64,000 bases of DNA from an uncultured Paracoccaceae bacterium (GTDB lineage: Bacteria; Pseudomonadota; Alphaproteobacteria; Rhodobacterales; Rhodobacteraceae), in NCBI GenBank assembly GCA_938028765.1, contig CALIZF010000001.1, forward strand, positions 27,667 through 91,666, given 5' to 3'. The translations under genes were made by a program, and so were the position numbers. Of the stretch, positions 18,697 through 27,681 are shown piece by piece. The stretch's first letter is position 1; every line of letters begins with the position of its first letter. The notes under the pieces are model-generated. The model saw only the letters and a program-made list of their open reading frames with translations, did no database searches and had not been told where the DNA came from.

Positions 18697-19944
18697 TCAG
18701 ACCTCCTTGAGGCCGTCAGCCGTGCAGCGCTGGTTCGGATAGGCCTTGTAGGGATCGGGTTCCTGCCAGGTCTCGGACTGCTTGAGGATCGTGAACTGCC
18801 CGTCCGATCCGCACTGGCCGATCTTGGGCCACAGCCAGGTATGCAGGTTCTCGGGCTCGATCCGCACCCGGCCCTGCGGGGCGACCATCTCTTCGCCCTT
18901 GATTGCCTCGCGGATGGTCGGCGGGGTGATGTCGGATGCCGCCAGCTTCTGGACCGCCTGCTTGAAGAGGTAGACCTGGAAGTAGGACGGTTCCGAGACG
19001 AAGTGGGTCACCTTGTCGCCGCCCCAGCGGCTGCGGTAGGCCTCGACGAAGCGCTGGTTCTCGGGCGAATCCCAGACCATGAAATAGGGCGCCGAGGTGA
19101 AGTGCCCCGCCGCGGCGTCACCGCCCATGGCCGCGACCTCGTTCTCCGACGTTGTCAGGCTCGCCATCGGCATCGTCTCGGGGTCGAGGCCGGCGGCGCG
19201 ATACTGCCGGTGCAGCGCTACGACCGAGTCGCCGACCACGGTCGAGAAGATGACGTTCGGCTTCTCGCTGCGGAACTTGTTGATGACGGACGAGAATTCC
19301 GAGTGCCCGAGCGGCACGTATTCTTCTGCGACGACCTCGGCCCCGAGTTCGGCCAGAAGCTTCTTGCAGTAGTTGTTCTCTTCCTTCGGATAGATGTAGT
19401 TGGATCCGATCAGGTACCAGCGCTTGCCGAACTTCTCGACCAGCCAGGGCACGAAATCGTCCTGCTGCTGGTTCGGCACGGCGCCCGTGTAGATTACGTT
19501 CTTCGAGCACTCGCGCCCTTCGTAGAGCGTGGGGTAGAAATAGAGGTTGTTCTGCCGCTCGAACACCGGCAACACCGCCTTGCGGCTGGCCGAGGTGTAG
19601 GATCCGAACACGCTGACGCAGCGGTCCGACAGCACGAGCTTGCGCGCCTTCTCGGCGAAGGTGGCCGGATCGGAAGCGGGATCCTCTTCCACCGGGACGA
19701 TCCGCATCCCGTTGATGCCGCCGGCGGCGTTGATTTCCTCGATCGCCATGATCGTCGCCTTGTGCAGCGACTCTTCGATGATCGCAGTCGTTCCGGTCAG
19801 CGAGAACAGCACGCCGACCTTGATCTCGCCGCCCTGCGCGTAGGCGAGGCCCGTGTTCTTGACCCAGACGTGCGGAAACAGGCCGGTCCCCGCGGCGACT
19901 GTCGTAGCGGCACCCTTCAGAAATGTTCGACGGCGCATGGGCAT
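18697..19944 (-). CDS. urtA: Urea/short-chain amide ABC transporter substrate-binding protein
   Basis: A 415-residue periplasmic binding protein of the UrtA/AmiC/FmdD (Peripla_BP_5) type. It has a twin-arginine signal (RRRTFLKGAATT at about residues 3-14) with the mature protein starting near AQGGEIKVG, so export is by Tat. The ligand-domain landmarks FSLTGT, EEINAAGGING, FGSYTSASRKAVLPV and YPTLYEGRECS are shared with the cytoplasmic sensor AmiC encoded upstream. The ATG at 19944 is chosen because GGGAG stands nine bases before it; a longer reading to 20100 would run through the leader hairpins. The substrate is probably the amide cleaved by AmiE or urea. Confidence 0.92.
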   Translation of the reverse strand: MPMRRRTFLKGAATTVAAGTGLFPHVWVKNTGLAYAQGGEIKVGVLFSLTGTTAIIEESLHKATIMAIEEINAAGGINGMRIVPVEEDPASDPATFAEKARKLVLSDRCVSVFGSYTSASRKAVLPVFERQNNLYFYPTLYEGRECSKNVIYTGAVPNQQQDDFVPWLVEKFGKRWYLIGSNYIYPKEENNYCKKLLAELGAEVVAEEYVPLGHSEFSSVINKFRSEKPNVIFSTVVGDSVVALHRQYRAAGLDPETMPMASLTTSENEVAAMGGDAAAGHFTSAPYFMVWDSPENQRFVEAYRSRWGGDKVTHFVSEPSYFQVYLFKQAVQKLAASDITPPTIREAIKGEEMVAPQGRVRIEPENLHTWLWPKIGQCGSDGQFTILKQSETWQEPDPYKAYPNQRCTADGLKEV

Positions 19945-20053
19945 GATTGTGCACTCCCTGTGTCGGTATGGCTGGGCAGGATCGCACGGTGCGGACGCGC
20001 GTTCGCGCGCCGCAGCACGGGAAGGCGAGGGTCCGCAGCTGGTGCGGGCTACG

Positions 20054-20110
20054 CTGCGAAGATTGGCATTCGCAGAAAGTGATCGCGCAGTGTTGCGCAA
20101 TCTTCTTGCG
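20054..20110 (-). promoter_or_regulatory. Leader with competing hairpins, possible AmiR target
   Basis: The 218 bases between amiR and urtA hold several overlapping inverted repeats. CGCAA/TTGCG with a 5-nt loop is at 20096-20110. TGCGC/GCGCG with the hexaloop AACACT is at 20084-20099 and shares an arm with the first. A perfect 7-bp stem CTGCGAA/TTCGCAG with an 8-nt loop is at 20054-20075. In addition GAAGATTG pairs perfectly with CAATCTTC (20058-20065 with 20098-20105), which would break the others. Mutually exclusive pairings before an operon controlled by an ANTAR protein suggest an attenuator. I see no U-tract terminator and no hexaloop with the A1/G4 pattern described for ANTAR targets, so the assignment is tentative. 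Confidence 0.4.
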
Positions 20111-20162
20111 ATTTTTCTGGCGACGCCGTTGCCGCCATGGCCGAATCATCAGCCTGATGAAA

Positions 20163-20759
20163 TTATGTTGCTTTCAAGATGTCGTGGCTGTCAAGCAGCG
20201 CGGTGGCCACCGCCCCGACGGTCACGCAGCGTTCCATGGCGCGGGCGCGCAGAAGCGCGTAGGCCTCGTCCTCGGACATGTTCCGCTCGGCCATCAGGAT
20301 GGCCTTGGCCCGCTCCACCGTGCGCACCGACCGGAGGGTTTCCTCGAGCTTGTCGATCCGCCCGCGCAGCCGCCCCTCGTAGCGGAACTTGTCGCGCGCC
20401 ACCTGGATCGTGGGAGCCACGACCTCGGAGGGGGCAGGATGCGGCAGCACCGCGTCGCACCCGGCCAGGCGCAGAACCTCGGCGCTGGCCGTCCGGCCGG
20501 CAGGGATCAGCACCACCAGCGCCAGCGGCGCCTGGCCGGGCATCCAGGGAACCCGCCGGTGCAGGTCGGGCGCATAGACGGCCATCAGCACATCGCCCGC
20601 AGAGGGCAGCGGATCGGGTTCCGGCCAGTCCACCGCGACCCGCGCCCGCATCTGCAGCAACGCCCGCCGCAAGCTGTTCGTGCCCGGCCCCGGCGGCGCA
20701 ACGATTCGGGCGAACAGCGTCGGCTCTGCCGGCACCGCCGAGGGCCTCACGCGACGCAT
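20163..20759 (-). CDS. amiR: AmiR-like ANTAR antitermination regulator
   Basis: A 198-residue protein of the AmiR type, nearly the length I recall for Pseudomonas AmiR. The N-terminal part (1-125) is a degenerate receiver-like domain. A coiled-coil follows with RLRGRIDKLEETLRSV, and the C-terminal ANTAR RNA-binding domain has VERAKAILMAERNMSEDEAY and a three-helix end at about 150-195. In Pseudomonas AmiR binds leader RNA and prevents termination, and is held inactive by AmiC until an amide binds. Its start overlaps the amiC stop by 13 bases. The leader before urtA is its presumable target. Confidence 0.93.
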   Translation of the reverse strand: MRRVRPSAVPAEPTLFARIVAPPGPGTNSLRRALLQMRARVAVDWPEPDPLPSAGDVLMAVYAPDLHRRVPWMPGQAPLALVVLIPAGRTASAEVLRLAGCDAVLPHPAPSEVVAPTIQVARDKFRYEGRLRGRIDKLEETLRSVRTVERAKAILMAERNMSEDEAYALLRARAMERCVTVGAVATALLDSHDILKAT

Positions 20760-21889
20760 TCCCCGAACGTGCGCCCGGTGCCGACCAGATAGGGGTCTGC
20801 CCGCAGGGCGCGGGTCGATTGCATGACGAGGTCGAACTGGCCGCGCCGGTTGCAGCGGCCGATCCGCGCCCAGAGGTCGGTGTGCCCGGTCAGCGGATTG
20901 ACCGCGATGCGGCCCTGCGGCGCCTCGATCTCGGTGCGCATAACGAAGGGCCGCAGCAGGTCGGTGTCGGTCGTGTTCGCCTCGGCCAGCGCGCGGGCAA
21001 AGACATGCACCTGGAAATAGGCTGCCTCAAAGCACATGTTGAGGCTCACATCGCTGCCGTAGCGAGCCTGCAGGCGGCGAACGAACTCGGCGTTGCGCGG
21101 ATTGTCCACCGAGGCGAAATAGGGCGCGGCGGTGAAGTGCCCTTCGCCCACGTCGTGCCCCATCGCGGCAATCTCGGCCTCGGTCGTGGTGATCGAGGCG
21201 ATCGGCATCACCTTCGGGTCCATGCCGAGATCGGCATAGGACTGATAGAGATAGGTGGTCGATTCGCCCACGACGGTGGAGAAGATGACATCGGGCTGCG
21301 CGGCCCTGATTTCGGCCATCGCGGCGCGGAAATCGCGCCGCGGGGCCCAAAGCGGCAGGTAGCGTTCGCCGACCACGGTTCCGCCGTTCGCCCCGATCAG
21401 CTCGCGCATAATTCGGTTCGTCTCGCGCGGATAGACGTAGTCCGACCCGACGAAGAAAAACCGCGGCCCGAAGCGGGGCATCAGATACTGGCAGAGCACC
21501 ACGCAGGTCTGGTTGGGCGAAGCGCCGGTATAGACTACGTTGGGCGAGAACTCGAACCCCTCGTAGACGGTGGGATACCACAGCAGGCCGTTGAGCCGCT
21601 CGACCACCGGCAGCACGGCCTTGCGGCTCGACGAGGTGTAACAGCCGAAGATCGAGCGCACCTGGTCCTCGACCATCATCCGCCGCGCGCAGCGGGCGAA
21701 ATTCGCCGGCTCGGACGCCGGATCGTAGATCACGGGCTGCAGCGGCCGGCCGGCGACACCGCCGGCCGCGTTGATCTCCTCGATGGCCGCCAGTGTGCCC
21801 TGGATCTGCGTCCGCTCGATGACCGCCATGAAGCCGGTGTTCGAGAACAGCACGCCGACGCGCCAGGGACCGTCGTCAAGCCCGTCCAT
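20747..21889 (-). CDS. amiC: AmiC-like amide sensor, negative regulator of AmiR
   Basis: A 380-residue protein with the periplasmic-binding-protein fold but no signal peptide, so it stays in the cytoplasm. It closely resembles what I recall of Pseudomonas AmiC: VGVLFSNTG at the start, GCYTSSSRKAVLPVVER, YPTVYEGFEFSPN and FVGSDYVYPRETN. AmiC binds small amides and releases AmiR. The ATG at 21889 was chosen because the longer frame begins with TTG at 21958, upstream of a plausible promoter, and its extra 23 residues look unrelated to the family. It is the first gene of the minus-strand amide island. Confidence 0.93.
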   Translation of the reverse strand: MDGLDDGPWRVGVLFSNTGFMAVIERTQIQGTLAAIEEINAAGGVAGRPLQPVIYDPASEPANFARCARRMMVEDQVRSIFGCYTSSSRKAVLPVVERLNGLLWYPTVYEGFEFSPNVVYTGASPNQTCVVLCQYLMPRFGPRFFFVGSDYVYPRETNRIMRELIGANGGTVVGERYLPLWAPRRDFRAAMAEIRAAQPDVIFSTVVGESTTYLYQSYADLGMDPKVMPIASITTTEAEIAAMGHDVGEGHFTAAPYFASVDNPRNAEFVRRLQARYGSDVSLNMCFEAAYFQVHVFARALAEANTTDTDLLRPFVMRTEIEAPQGRIAVNPLTGHTDLWARIGRCNRRGQFDLVMQSTRALRADPYLVGTGRTFGECVA

Positions 21890-21921
21890 GCTGGGGACCC
21901 CGCGGTCTGCAACTGGACCGA

Positions 21922-21949
21922 AGACTAAAGTAGGTTGCCGCTCAGTCAA
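21922..21949 (-). promoter_or_regulatory. Candidate sigma-70 promoter of amiC
   Basis: On the minus strand TTGACT (21944-21949) is followed after 16 bases by TAGTCT (21922-21927). This would start transcription about 25 bases before the amiC ATG at 21889. The -35 is good, the -10 is only fair. The remaining intergenic sequence to 22262 (about 310 bases) is GC- and C-rich, and I recognise no gene or other element in it. Confidence 0.45.
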
Positions 21950-22262
21950 GCCGTGCAAGGCCGCGGCGACCGGAACCGGACCGGGACGCCCGCAGTGCGG
22001 GCAAAGGCGACCGGGTTTGCCGATTTCGCGTTCAGCAAGATATCGCGCGGCGCGCCGGCTGCGCCGGCAGGGCCGCCGCCGCCGCGCCCCCCCCCTGCCC
22101 CGGCCCGCCGGGGCGGGTCAGAAGGGGTCAGCCGAAAGGATGCGGTCGTCCACGCGGCCGCTGCCGACGCAGGCGCCGCGCGAGCGGCCCTGACGAAGGA
22201 TCGTCCCTGCCTGCCCCGCGACGCCGGTTCGCCTGCCCGCCGCTGCCCGGTTGATGACAAGG

Positions 22263-23345
22263 TCAGCCGCGGGTCTGTTCCGCGGGCCGCGCGACGGCGG
22301 CGCCGGGGGCGTCCAGCAGCCAGTCGGTGACCATCCCCCCGGCCCACATCGCGGTCAGCGCAACCCAGGCCGTCAGGGCGAAGATCGATCCGCCGGTAAC
22401 GCCGGCCCCGATCGCGCAACCGCCCGCCAGCATGGCGCCGAACCCCATCAGCGCAGCGCCGGCAAGCGACCGCCGCATGGGCAGGGCGCCCTCGAACCCC
22501 TCGAGCCGCAGCCCGCCAACCGCTGCCGCAGCGAGGAACGCACCGGCCGCCACGCCCGGCACAAGGCCGGTGTCGAACCCGAGCGCGGGCCGCGGCAGAA
22601 GGAAGGCCATCAGCGTGTCGGCCGACGGACCCGAGAAGGTGACGGAGGTGACCGAAACCGGGTCGAAGCTGACCTGCGCCAGCCGGAACGTCAGCACCCA
22701 GCCGAGCGCCACCGAGAACCCCACGCCGGAGGCGAAGACGAGCGTGGCCGCACCGATCCGGTTCCGCCGGGCCAGCACCAGCGCCAGCGCCGCCAGCGCC
22801 GCGCCGATCGCAAGGCCCGCGCCGTCCCGCAGGCCCGCCATGGCCAGGGCATCGACGTTGTGCCCGCCTCGCGTGGTCCAGAGGCCCGCCAGCGCCGTGC
22901 GCAGCGGCGCCAGAAGGCCCGACAGGCTCATCTGCGCCACGACGGCGAAGACGAGGCCCGACACGACCGACCGCAGGTTGCCCGTCGCCGCCAGCACCAG
23001 AAGCCGCCCCGGACAGCCGCGCGCCAGCACCATGCCAGCCCCCACCATCAGCCCGCCGAGGATCGCCCCGGACAGGCTGCCCGCAACGGCCATCATCCGC
23101 GCCTGATCGGGCGCGAAGAGGCCCAGAAGGCGCGCCCCCTGCACCCAGACGACCGCGGTCGAGAACGCAAGCAGCCACACCGCAACCCGCGGGCCGAGCG
23201 TGCCGCGCGCGAACTCGACCGTCGCCGCGCGCAGGCAGAAGGCCGACCTCTGCGCCGCCACCCCGAAGACAAGGCCGGTCAGCGCCCCCGCCGCAACGGC
23301 GGCCCGCGTCTCGCCGAAGGCATCCACCAGCGCGGCCAGATCCAT
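22263..23345 (-). CDS. YeeE/YedE family membrane protein (putative sulfur-compound transporter)
   Basis: A 360-residue polytopic membrane protein with about ten hydrophobic segments. It has the conserved cysteine motifs of the YeeE/YedE (DUF395) family: RSAFCLR near residue 33, LARGCPGRLL at about 107 and GGCAIGAGVTGGS near 320. Characterised members take up thiosulfate (TsuA), and others are linked to sulfur or selenium metabolism; the substrate here is unknown. The ATG is preceded by GTGAGG. It is divergent from an MFS gene, with an FNR-like box between the two. Confidence 0.9.
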   Translation of the reverse strand: MDLAALVDAFGETRAAVAAGALTGLVFGVAAQRSAFCLRAATVEFARGTLGPRVAVWLLAFSTAVVWVQGARLLGLFAPDQARMMAVAGSLSGAILGGLMVGAGMVLARGCPGRLLVLAATGNLRSVVSGLVFAVVAQMSLSGLLAPLRTALAGLWTTRGGHNVDALAMAGLRDGAGLAIGAALAALALVLARRNRIGAATLVFASGVGFSVALGWVLTFRLAQVSFDPVSVTSVTFSGPSADTLMAFLLPRPALGFDTGLVPGVAAGAFLAAAAVGGLRLEGFEGALPMRRSLAGAALMGFGAMLAGGCAIGAGVTGGSIFALTAWVALTAMWAGGMVTDWLLDAPGAAVARPAEQTRG

Positions 23346-23406
23346 CGCCTCACCCCCCCCCTCGCCCGTCCGCCGCCCCCCTAGCACCAAAGGCGGCCGG
23401 CGCGCC

Positions 23407-23420
23407 TTGATGCGCGTCAA
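23407..23420. promoter_or_regulatory. FNR/FnrL-type binding site
   Basis: TTGATGCGCGTCAA matches the FNR/CRP-class consensus TTGAY-N4-RTCAA as found for FnrL in Rhodobacter-like bacteria. It lies in the 157-bp region between yeeE (start at 23345) and the MFS gene (start at 23503), so it could control one or both in response to oxygen. An NnrR/DNR-type regulator could use the same box. Confidence 0.6.
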
Positions 23421-23502
23421 GCGCGGTGCTGTGCGCCTCCGGCGAGGCGAGGCTGCGCGATTGCCGCTAGCCGGGGTGCTGCGCGGGGCGTAAACCGCAA
23501 CC

Positions 23503-24735
23503 ATGCGCACCATGACCATCGCCGATGCCGCGTCGCTGCCGTTCTGGCGGCGGCCCGTGTTCCTCCTGTGCCTGATGGCCGCGGCGATGCCGCTGAGCTT
23601 CGCGACATGGTCGGCCCTCCTCAACAACTTCGTGGTGGATCGGGCAGGGTTCACCGGGGTCGAGATCGGCTGGCTGCATTCGGTGCGCGAGGTTCCGGGG
23701 TTCCTCGCCATCGGCGTGATCGCCGTGCTTCTGGTGATGCGCGAGCAGGTTCTGGCCGTGGTCGCGCTTGTCCTCCTCGGCGTCGCCACCGCGATGACGG
23801 CAGCCTTCCCGTCGTTCGGGGGCCTGCTCTTCGTCACGCTGATCGGTTCGATCGGGTTCCATTACTACGAGACGGTGAACCAGTCGCTGCAACTGCAGTG
23901 GATCCCCAAGGCGCGGGCGCCGCATGTGATCGGCTGGATCGTCGCCGTGGGCTCGGGGGCGTCGCTCTTCGCCTACGGTCTGATCGTGGCGACGTGGACG
24001 ACCTTCGACCTCGACTACGAGGTCGTCTTCGTCGCGTCGGGCGCGGCCACCGTGGCGCTGGCCGGCTTCGCCTTTCTCGCCTATCCGCAATTCGAGGCGC
24101 CGAACCCGCAGCTGCGGCGGATGGTGCTGCGCCGGCGCTACTGGCTCTATTACGCGCTGACGTTCATGGCGGGCGCGCGGCGGCAGATCTTTGTGGTCTT
24201 CGCAGCCTTCATGATGGTCGAGAAGTTCGGGATGCAGGTCCACCAGCTGACCGCACTGTTTCTGATCAACTATCTGGCCAACATGTTGGCCGCGCCGATG
24301 CTGGGCCGGTTCGTCGGACGGTTCGGCGAGCGGCGCGCGATGATGGCGGAATACCTCGGCCTGATCGGCGTGTTCCTGGCCTACGGTGGCCTCTACTGGT
24401 TCGGCTGGGGTCTGGTCGTGGCCTGCGCGCTCTATGTGCTCGACCATCTGCTCTTTGCGATGGCATTCAGCCTCCGGACCTACTTCCAGAAGATCGCGGA
24501 CCCCGAGGACATCGCGCCGACTGCCGCGGTCGCCTTCACGATCAACCACATCGCCGCGGTCTTCCTGCCGGCCGCGCTCGGCTATTTGTGGCTGACGCGG
24601 CCCGATGCGGTGTTTCTGCTCGCCGCCGGCATCGCGGGAACCTCGCTTGCGCTGTCGTTCCTCGTCCCCCGCCACCCCGAAAAGGGGTTCGAGACGCTCC
24701 TGCCGCTGCGGGTGCGCGCCGCGCCGGCCGGGTAG
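23503..24735 (+). CDS. MFS transporter
   Basis: A 410-residue membrane protein with about twelve hydrophobic segments and major-facilitator features: [14 protein letters not shown] after segment two, the [14 protein letters not shown] inter-helix loop between segments seven and eight, and two six-helix halves. No signature points to a substrate; [15 protein letters not shown] in segment four is distinctive but unknown to me. It is divergent from the YeeE-type gene and shares the FNR-like box with it. An ATG three codons in is a possible alternative start. Confidence 0.87.
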   Translation: MRTMTIADAASLPFWRRPVFLLCLMAAAMPLSFATWSALLNNFVVDRAGFTGVEIGWLHSVREVPGFLAIGVIAVLLVMREQVLAVVALVLLGVATAMTAAFPSFGGLLFVTLIGSIGFHYYETVNQSLQLQWIPKARAPHVIGWIVAVGSGASLFAYGLIVATWTTFDLDYEVVFVASGAATVALAGFAFLAYPQFEAPNPQLRRMVLRRRYWLYYALTFMAGARRQIFVVFAAFMMVEKFGMQVHQLTALFLINYLANMLAAPMLGRFVGRFGERRAMMAEYLGLIGVFLAYGGLYWFGWGLVVACALYVLDHLLFAMAFSLRTYFQKIADPEDIAPTAAVAFTINHIAAVFLPAALGYLWLTRPDAVFLLAAGIAGTSLALSFLVPRHPEKGFETLLPLRVRAAPAG

Positions 24736-24779
24736 CGGCGCCTGCCGCAGGGTGACTGGTGCGGGCCGCCGGCCGGCCC

Positions 24780-24785
24780 TATATT
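24780..24785 (+). promoter_or_regulatory. Candidate -10 element upstream of msrA
   Basis: TATATT stands out in an otherwise GC-rich gap of 76 bases between the MFS gene and msrA, 26 bases before the msrA ATG. No good -35 is seen at 16-18 bases upstream, so this is a weak call. Confidence 0.35.
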
Positions 24786-24811
24786 CTCCCTATCCCCGAG
24801 GAGACGCGCCC

Positions 24812-25474
24812 ATGTTCTTCGCCAGCAGGAAGGCCCGGATGATCGCCCCCGACGAGGCCCTGCCCGGCCGCCCGACCCCGATCCCGACGGCCGAGACGCA
24901 TTTCCTGTCGGGCCTGCCGCTGAAGTCGCCCGTGCCCGAAGGCATGCACGAGGCGATGTTCGGCATGGGCTGCTTCTGGGGGGTCGAACGCAAGTTCTGG
25001 ACCGTTCCGGGCGTCTGGCTGACGATGGTCGGCTATGCCGCGGGCTACACGCCCAACCCGACCTATCGCGAGGTGTGCACCGGCCAGACCGGCCACAACG
25101 AGGTGGTGCGCGTCATCTACGATCCCGCGCGGGTGGGCTACGAGGATCTGCTGCGCGTGTTCTGGGAAAACCACGACCCCACGCAGGGCATGCGGCAGGG
25201 CAACGACATCGGCACGCAGTATCGCAGCGGCATCTACTGCTACACGCCGGACCAGACCGCAGCGGCCGAGGCGTCGCGCGCCGTCTATCAGCACCGGCTG
25301 CGCCGGGCGGGCTATGGCGCGATCACGACCGAGATCCTGCCGGCCCCGCCCTTCTACTACGCCGAGGATTATCATCAGCAGTATCTGGCCAAGAACCCCG
25401 ACGGCTACTGCGGGATCGGCGGCACGGGCGTGACCTGCCCGATCGGCCTCAACCTGCGCGCCGCCGGCGCGTGA
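24812..25474 (+). CDS. msrA: Peptide methionine-S-sulfoxide reductase MsrA
   Basis: A 220-residue enzyme that reduces the S-epimer of methionine sulfoxide. The catalytic motif GCFWGVER puts the nucleophilic Cys at residue 54. [26 protein letters not shown], spread over about 72-97, and [12 protein letters not shown] are family landmarks, and [14 protein letters not shown] is near the C-terminus with a resolving cysteine. The ATG follows GAGGAG. The flavoprotein gene begins inside its stop codon (GTGA), so the two are co-translated. Confidence 0.96.
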   Translation: MFFASRKARMIAPDEALPGRPTPIPTAETHFLSGLPLKSPVPEGMHEAMFGMGCFWGVERKFWTVPGVWLTMVGYAAGYTPNPTYREVCTGQTGHNEVVRVIYDPARVGYEDLLRVFWENHDPTQGMRQGNDIGTQYRSGIYCYTPDQTAAAEASRAVYQHRLRRAGYGAITTEILPAPPFYYAEDYHQQYLAKNPDGYCGIGGTGVTCPIGLNLRAAGA

Positions 25475-26628
25475 GCCGCACGCACGACCTGATCGTGGTG
25501 GGCGCCGGCCCCGCCGGTGCGTCCGCCGCGCGCGCCGCGCGGGCCGGGGGGCTGTCGGTCGCGCTGGTGGACAAGGCCGCCTTCCCCCGCGACAAGCTGT
25601 GCGGCGGCGGCATCACCGGGCGGTGCCGGCAGCACCTCGATGCCGTGTTCGGCACGGGCTTCGCCGCCGGGCTGTGCCTGACCACGACGCATGTGCGCCT
25701 GACCGACCGCGGCCGCCCCCTGGGCGACCTGCCTGACGCGCCCCCCATCCACATGACGATGCGGCGCGACTTCGACGCGGCCCTGGCCTCGGCGGCCGTG
25801 GCGGCGGGGGCGGACCCGTTCCTCGGCCGCCGCATCGCCGCGATGGACCCGGCGGCGGGGACGGTGCGCCTTGCGGACGGCACGGCGCTGTCAGCACCCG
25901 TCCTGATCGGCGCCGACGGCGTGGCCTCGCCGGTGGCGAAGGCGCTTTACGGTCGCGCCTTCGACCCCGCCCGCACCGCGCTGGCGCTGGAAGTCGAGGT
26001 GCCCGACCGCGACGGGGTGGCGGTCGAGATCGACCTGGCCGCGGTGCCCTGGGGCTACGGCTGGGATTTCCCGAAAGCGCAGGGGCGCACCCTCGGCCTC
26101 GGCGGCATCGGGCGGCGGGCGGGGGATCTCGAGGCGGCGCTGGCCGCCTTCCTCGCCCCGCGCGGCGCAGGCGGGGCGGCGGCGGCCTGCAAGGGCGCCT
26201 TCCTCCCCGCGGGCGACTATCGCCGCACGCCCGGACGCGGGCGGGCGCTTCTTGCCGGCGACGCCGCGGGCCTTGTCGATCCGATCACCGGCGAGGGGAT
26301 CGGCTGGGCCGTGTTGTCGGGCGCGCTGGCCGCACGGGCGGCGGCCGATGCGCTGGCCGTGGGCGCGCCCGACACCGCCCTGGCGCGCTACCGCAGGGCG
26401 CTGGCGCCGGTCCACCGCGAGCTTGCCTGGGCCAACCGGCTGAAGCATCTCGTCTATGCCCCGCGCCTGCGCCCGCTGTTCCTGCGCGTCCTCGAACGCG
26501 AACCGGAGGTGCAGCGGCGGTTCCTCGCGCTTTTGGCGGGCGAGCGGGACTATGCCGACATGGGGCTGGCCTCGTTCCGCCGGATGGCAGGGCGGATGCT
26601 GCGGGCTGCCCTCGCCCGCCCCGCCTGA
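25471..26628 (+). CDS. Geranylgeranyl reductase family FAD-dependent oxidoreductase
   Basis: A 385-residue flavoprotein. It opens with the Rossmann FAD motif [16 protein letters not shown] (residues 8-23), followed by [10 protein letters not shown], the usual substrate-proximal motif of the geranylgeranyl reductase family. [10 protein letters not shown] and [21 protein letters not shown] complete the FAD site. Related enzymes saturate isoprenoid chains (BchP, archaeal lipids). No photosynthesis gene is nearby, so the substrate is open. The GTG start overlaps the msrA stop. Confidence 0.88.
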   Translation: MSRTHDLIVVGAGPAGASAARAARAGGLSVALVDKAAFPRDKLCGGGITGRCRQHLDAVFGTGFAAGLCLTTTHVRLTDRGRPLGDLPDAPPIHMTMRRDFDAALASAAVAAGADPFLGRRIAAMDPAAGTVRLADGTALSAPVLIGADGVASPVAKALYGRAFDPARTALALEVEVPDRDGVAVEIDLAAVPWGYGWDFPKAQGRTLGLGGIGRRAGDLEAALAAFLAPRGAGGAAAACKGAFLPAGDYRRTPGRGRALLAGDAAGLVDPITGEGIGWAVLSGALAARAAADALAVGAPDTALARYRRALAPVHRELAWANRLKHLVYAPRLRPLFLRVLEREPEVQRRFLALLAGERDYADMGLASFRRMAGRMLRAALARPA

Positions 26629-26699
26629 TCGCGCCGCCGCCCTGCCCGCTTGACCCCGACCGCGCGCGCCGCCATGACCGCGCGCGACAGGAGGCCCTC

Positions 26700-27572
26700 A
26701 TGCCCACCACCACCGCCCTGACCACGTTGCCCGGCGAAGAGGCCGCTGGCCGCCTTGCCGCGGCGCTCGAACGGCTCGACCCTGCGCCGGTCGGCGTCGG
26801 TGTGTTCGAGATCGAGGACGGATCGGGCCGGTGGGAGGTCGGCGCCTACTTCACCGAGGCGCCCGACGACATCGCGCTGGCGCTGCTGGCCGCCGCGCAT
26901 GGGGCGACACCTTTCGCGGTGTCGGACCTGCCCGACATCGACTGGGTCGCCCATGTCCGCCGCGCGCTGCACCCCGTCGAGGCGGGGCGCTTCTTCCTCT
27001 ACGGCAGCCACGATGCGGGGCGGGTGCCGCCGGGCCGCGTCGGTCTGCTGATCGAGGCGACGGTCGCCTTCGGCACCGGCCATCACGGCACGACGGCCGG
27101 CTGCCTGATCGCATTCGACCGGCTCCTGTCGCAAGGCGCCGCGCCGGCGCGGGTGGCTGACGTGGGCTGCGGCACGGGAGTGCTGGCGCTGGCGGCGGCG
27201 GCGACGTTGCCGGACGCGGCGATCGTCGCGTCCGACATCGACGCGGTGGCGGTCGAGGTGACGCTGGCGAATGCGGCCGTCAACGGGCTCGAGGGCCGGC
27301 TGACGGTCGTCGAGGCCGCAGGGTTCGGCCATCCCGCGCTCGCCGAGGGAAGGCCCTTCGACCTGATCTTCGCCAACATCCTGAAGGGCCCGCTGATCGC
27401 GCTCGCCCCGGCGCTGGCGGCGCGCCTCGCCCCGGGCGGACGGGCGATCCTGTCCGGGTTGCTCGTCACCCAGGCCGAGGACGTGCTGGCGGCCTATGCC
27501 GCCGAGGGCCTGCGCCTTGCGGCGCGCGACGACCTGGGCGACTGGGCGACGCTGACGCTGGAACGGGGCTGA
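26700..27572 (+). CDS. prmA: Ribosomal protein L11 methyltransferase
   Basis: A 290-residue class I SAM methyltransferase. The N-terminal L11-binding domain spans about 1-100. The PrmA-specific FGTGHHGTT is at about 123-131, SAM motif I DVGCGTGVLAL near 153, and FANILKGPL near 225 as the NPPY-like motif. It trimethylates L11 in the cytoplasm. AGGAGG precedes the ATG. Confidence 0.95.
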   Translation: MPTTTALTTLPGEEAAGRLAAALERLDPAPVGVGVFEIEDGSGRWEVGAYFTEAPDDIALALLAAAHGATPFAVSDLPDIDWVAHVRRALHPVEAGRFFLYGSHDAGRVPPGRVGLLIEATVAFGTGHHGTTAGCLIAFDRLLSQGAAPARVADVGCGTGVLALAAAATLPDAAIVASDIDAVAVEVTLANAAVNGLEGRLTVVEAAGFGHPALAEGRPFDLIFANILKGPLIALAPALAARLAPGGRAILSGLLVTQAEDVLAAYAAEGLRLAARDDLGDWATLTLERG

Positions 27573-27681
27573 TCCCGGGCGCGGGCGGCGGACATCCCGG
27601 AACTTCGCCGCAATTGCCGCGATCCTGCGACATTCCCGCACGACGGTCGGGATCGCCGTGGGCCGCGACGCCGGCGTAGTC

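Noticed and set aside
21945..22035. A possible decayed tRNA upstream of amiC (plus-strand peptide GDRNRTGTP resembles antisense tRNA translations)
   Set aside because: The minus strand has a GCCCGC/GCGGGC hairpin but no TTCGA T-loop, no anticodon arm and no acceptor stem.
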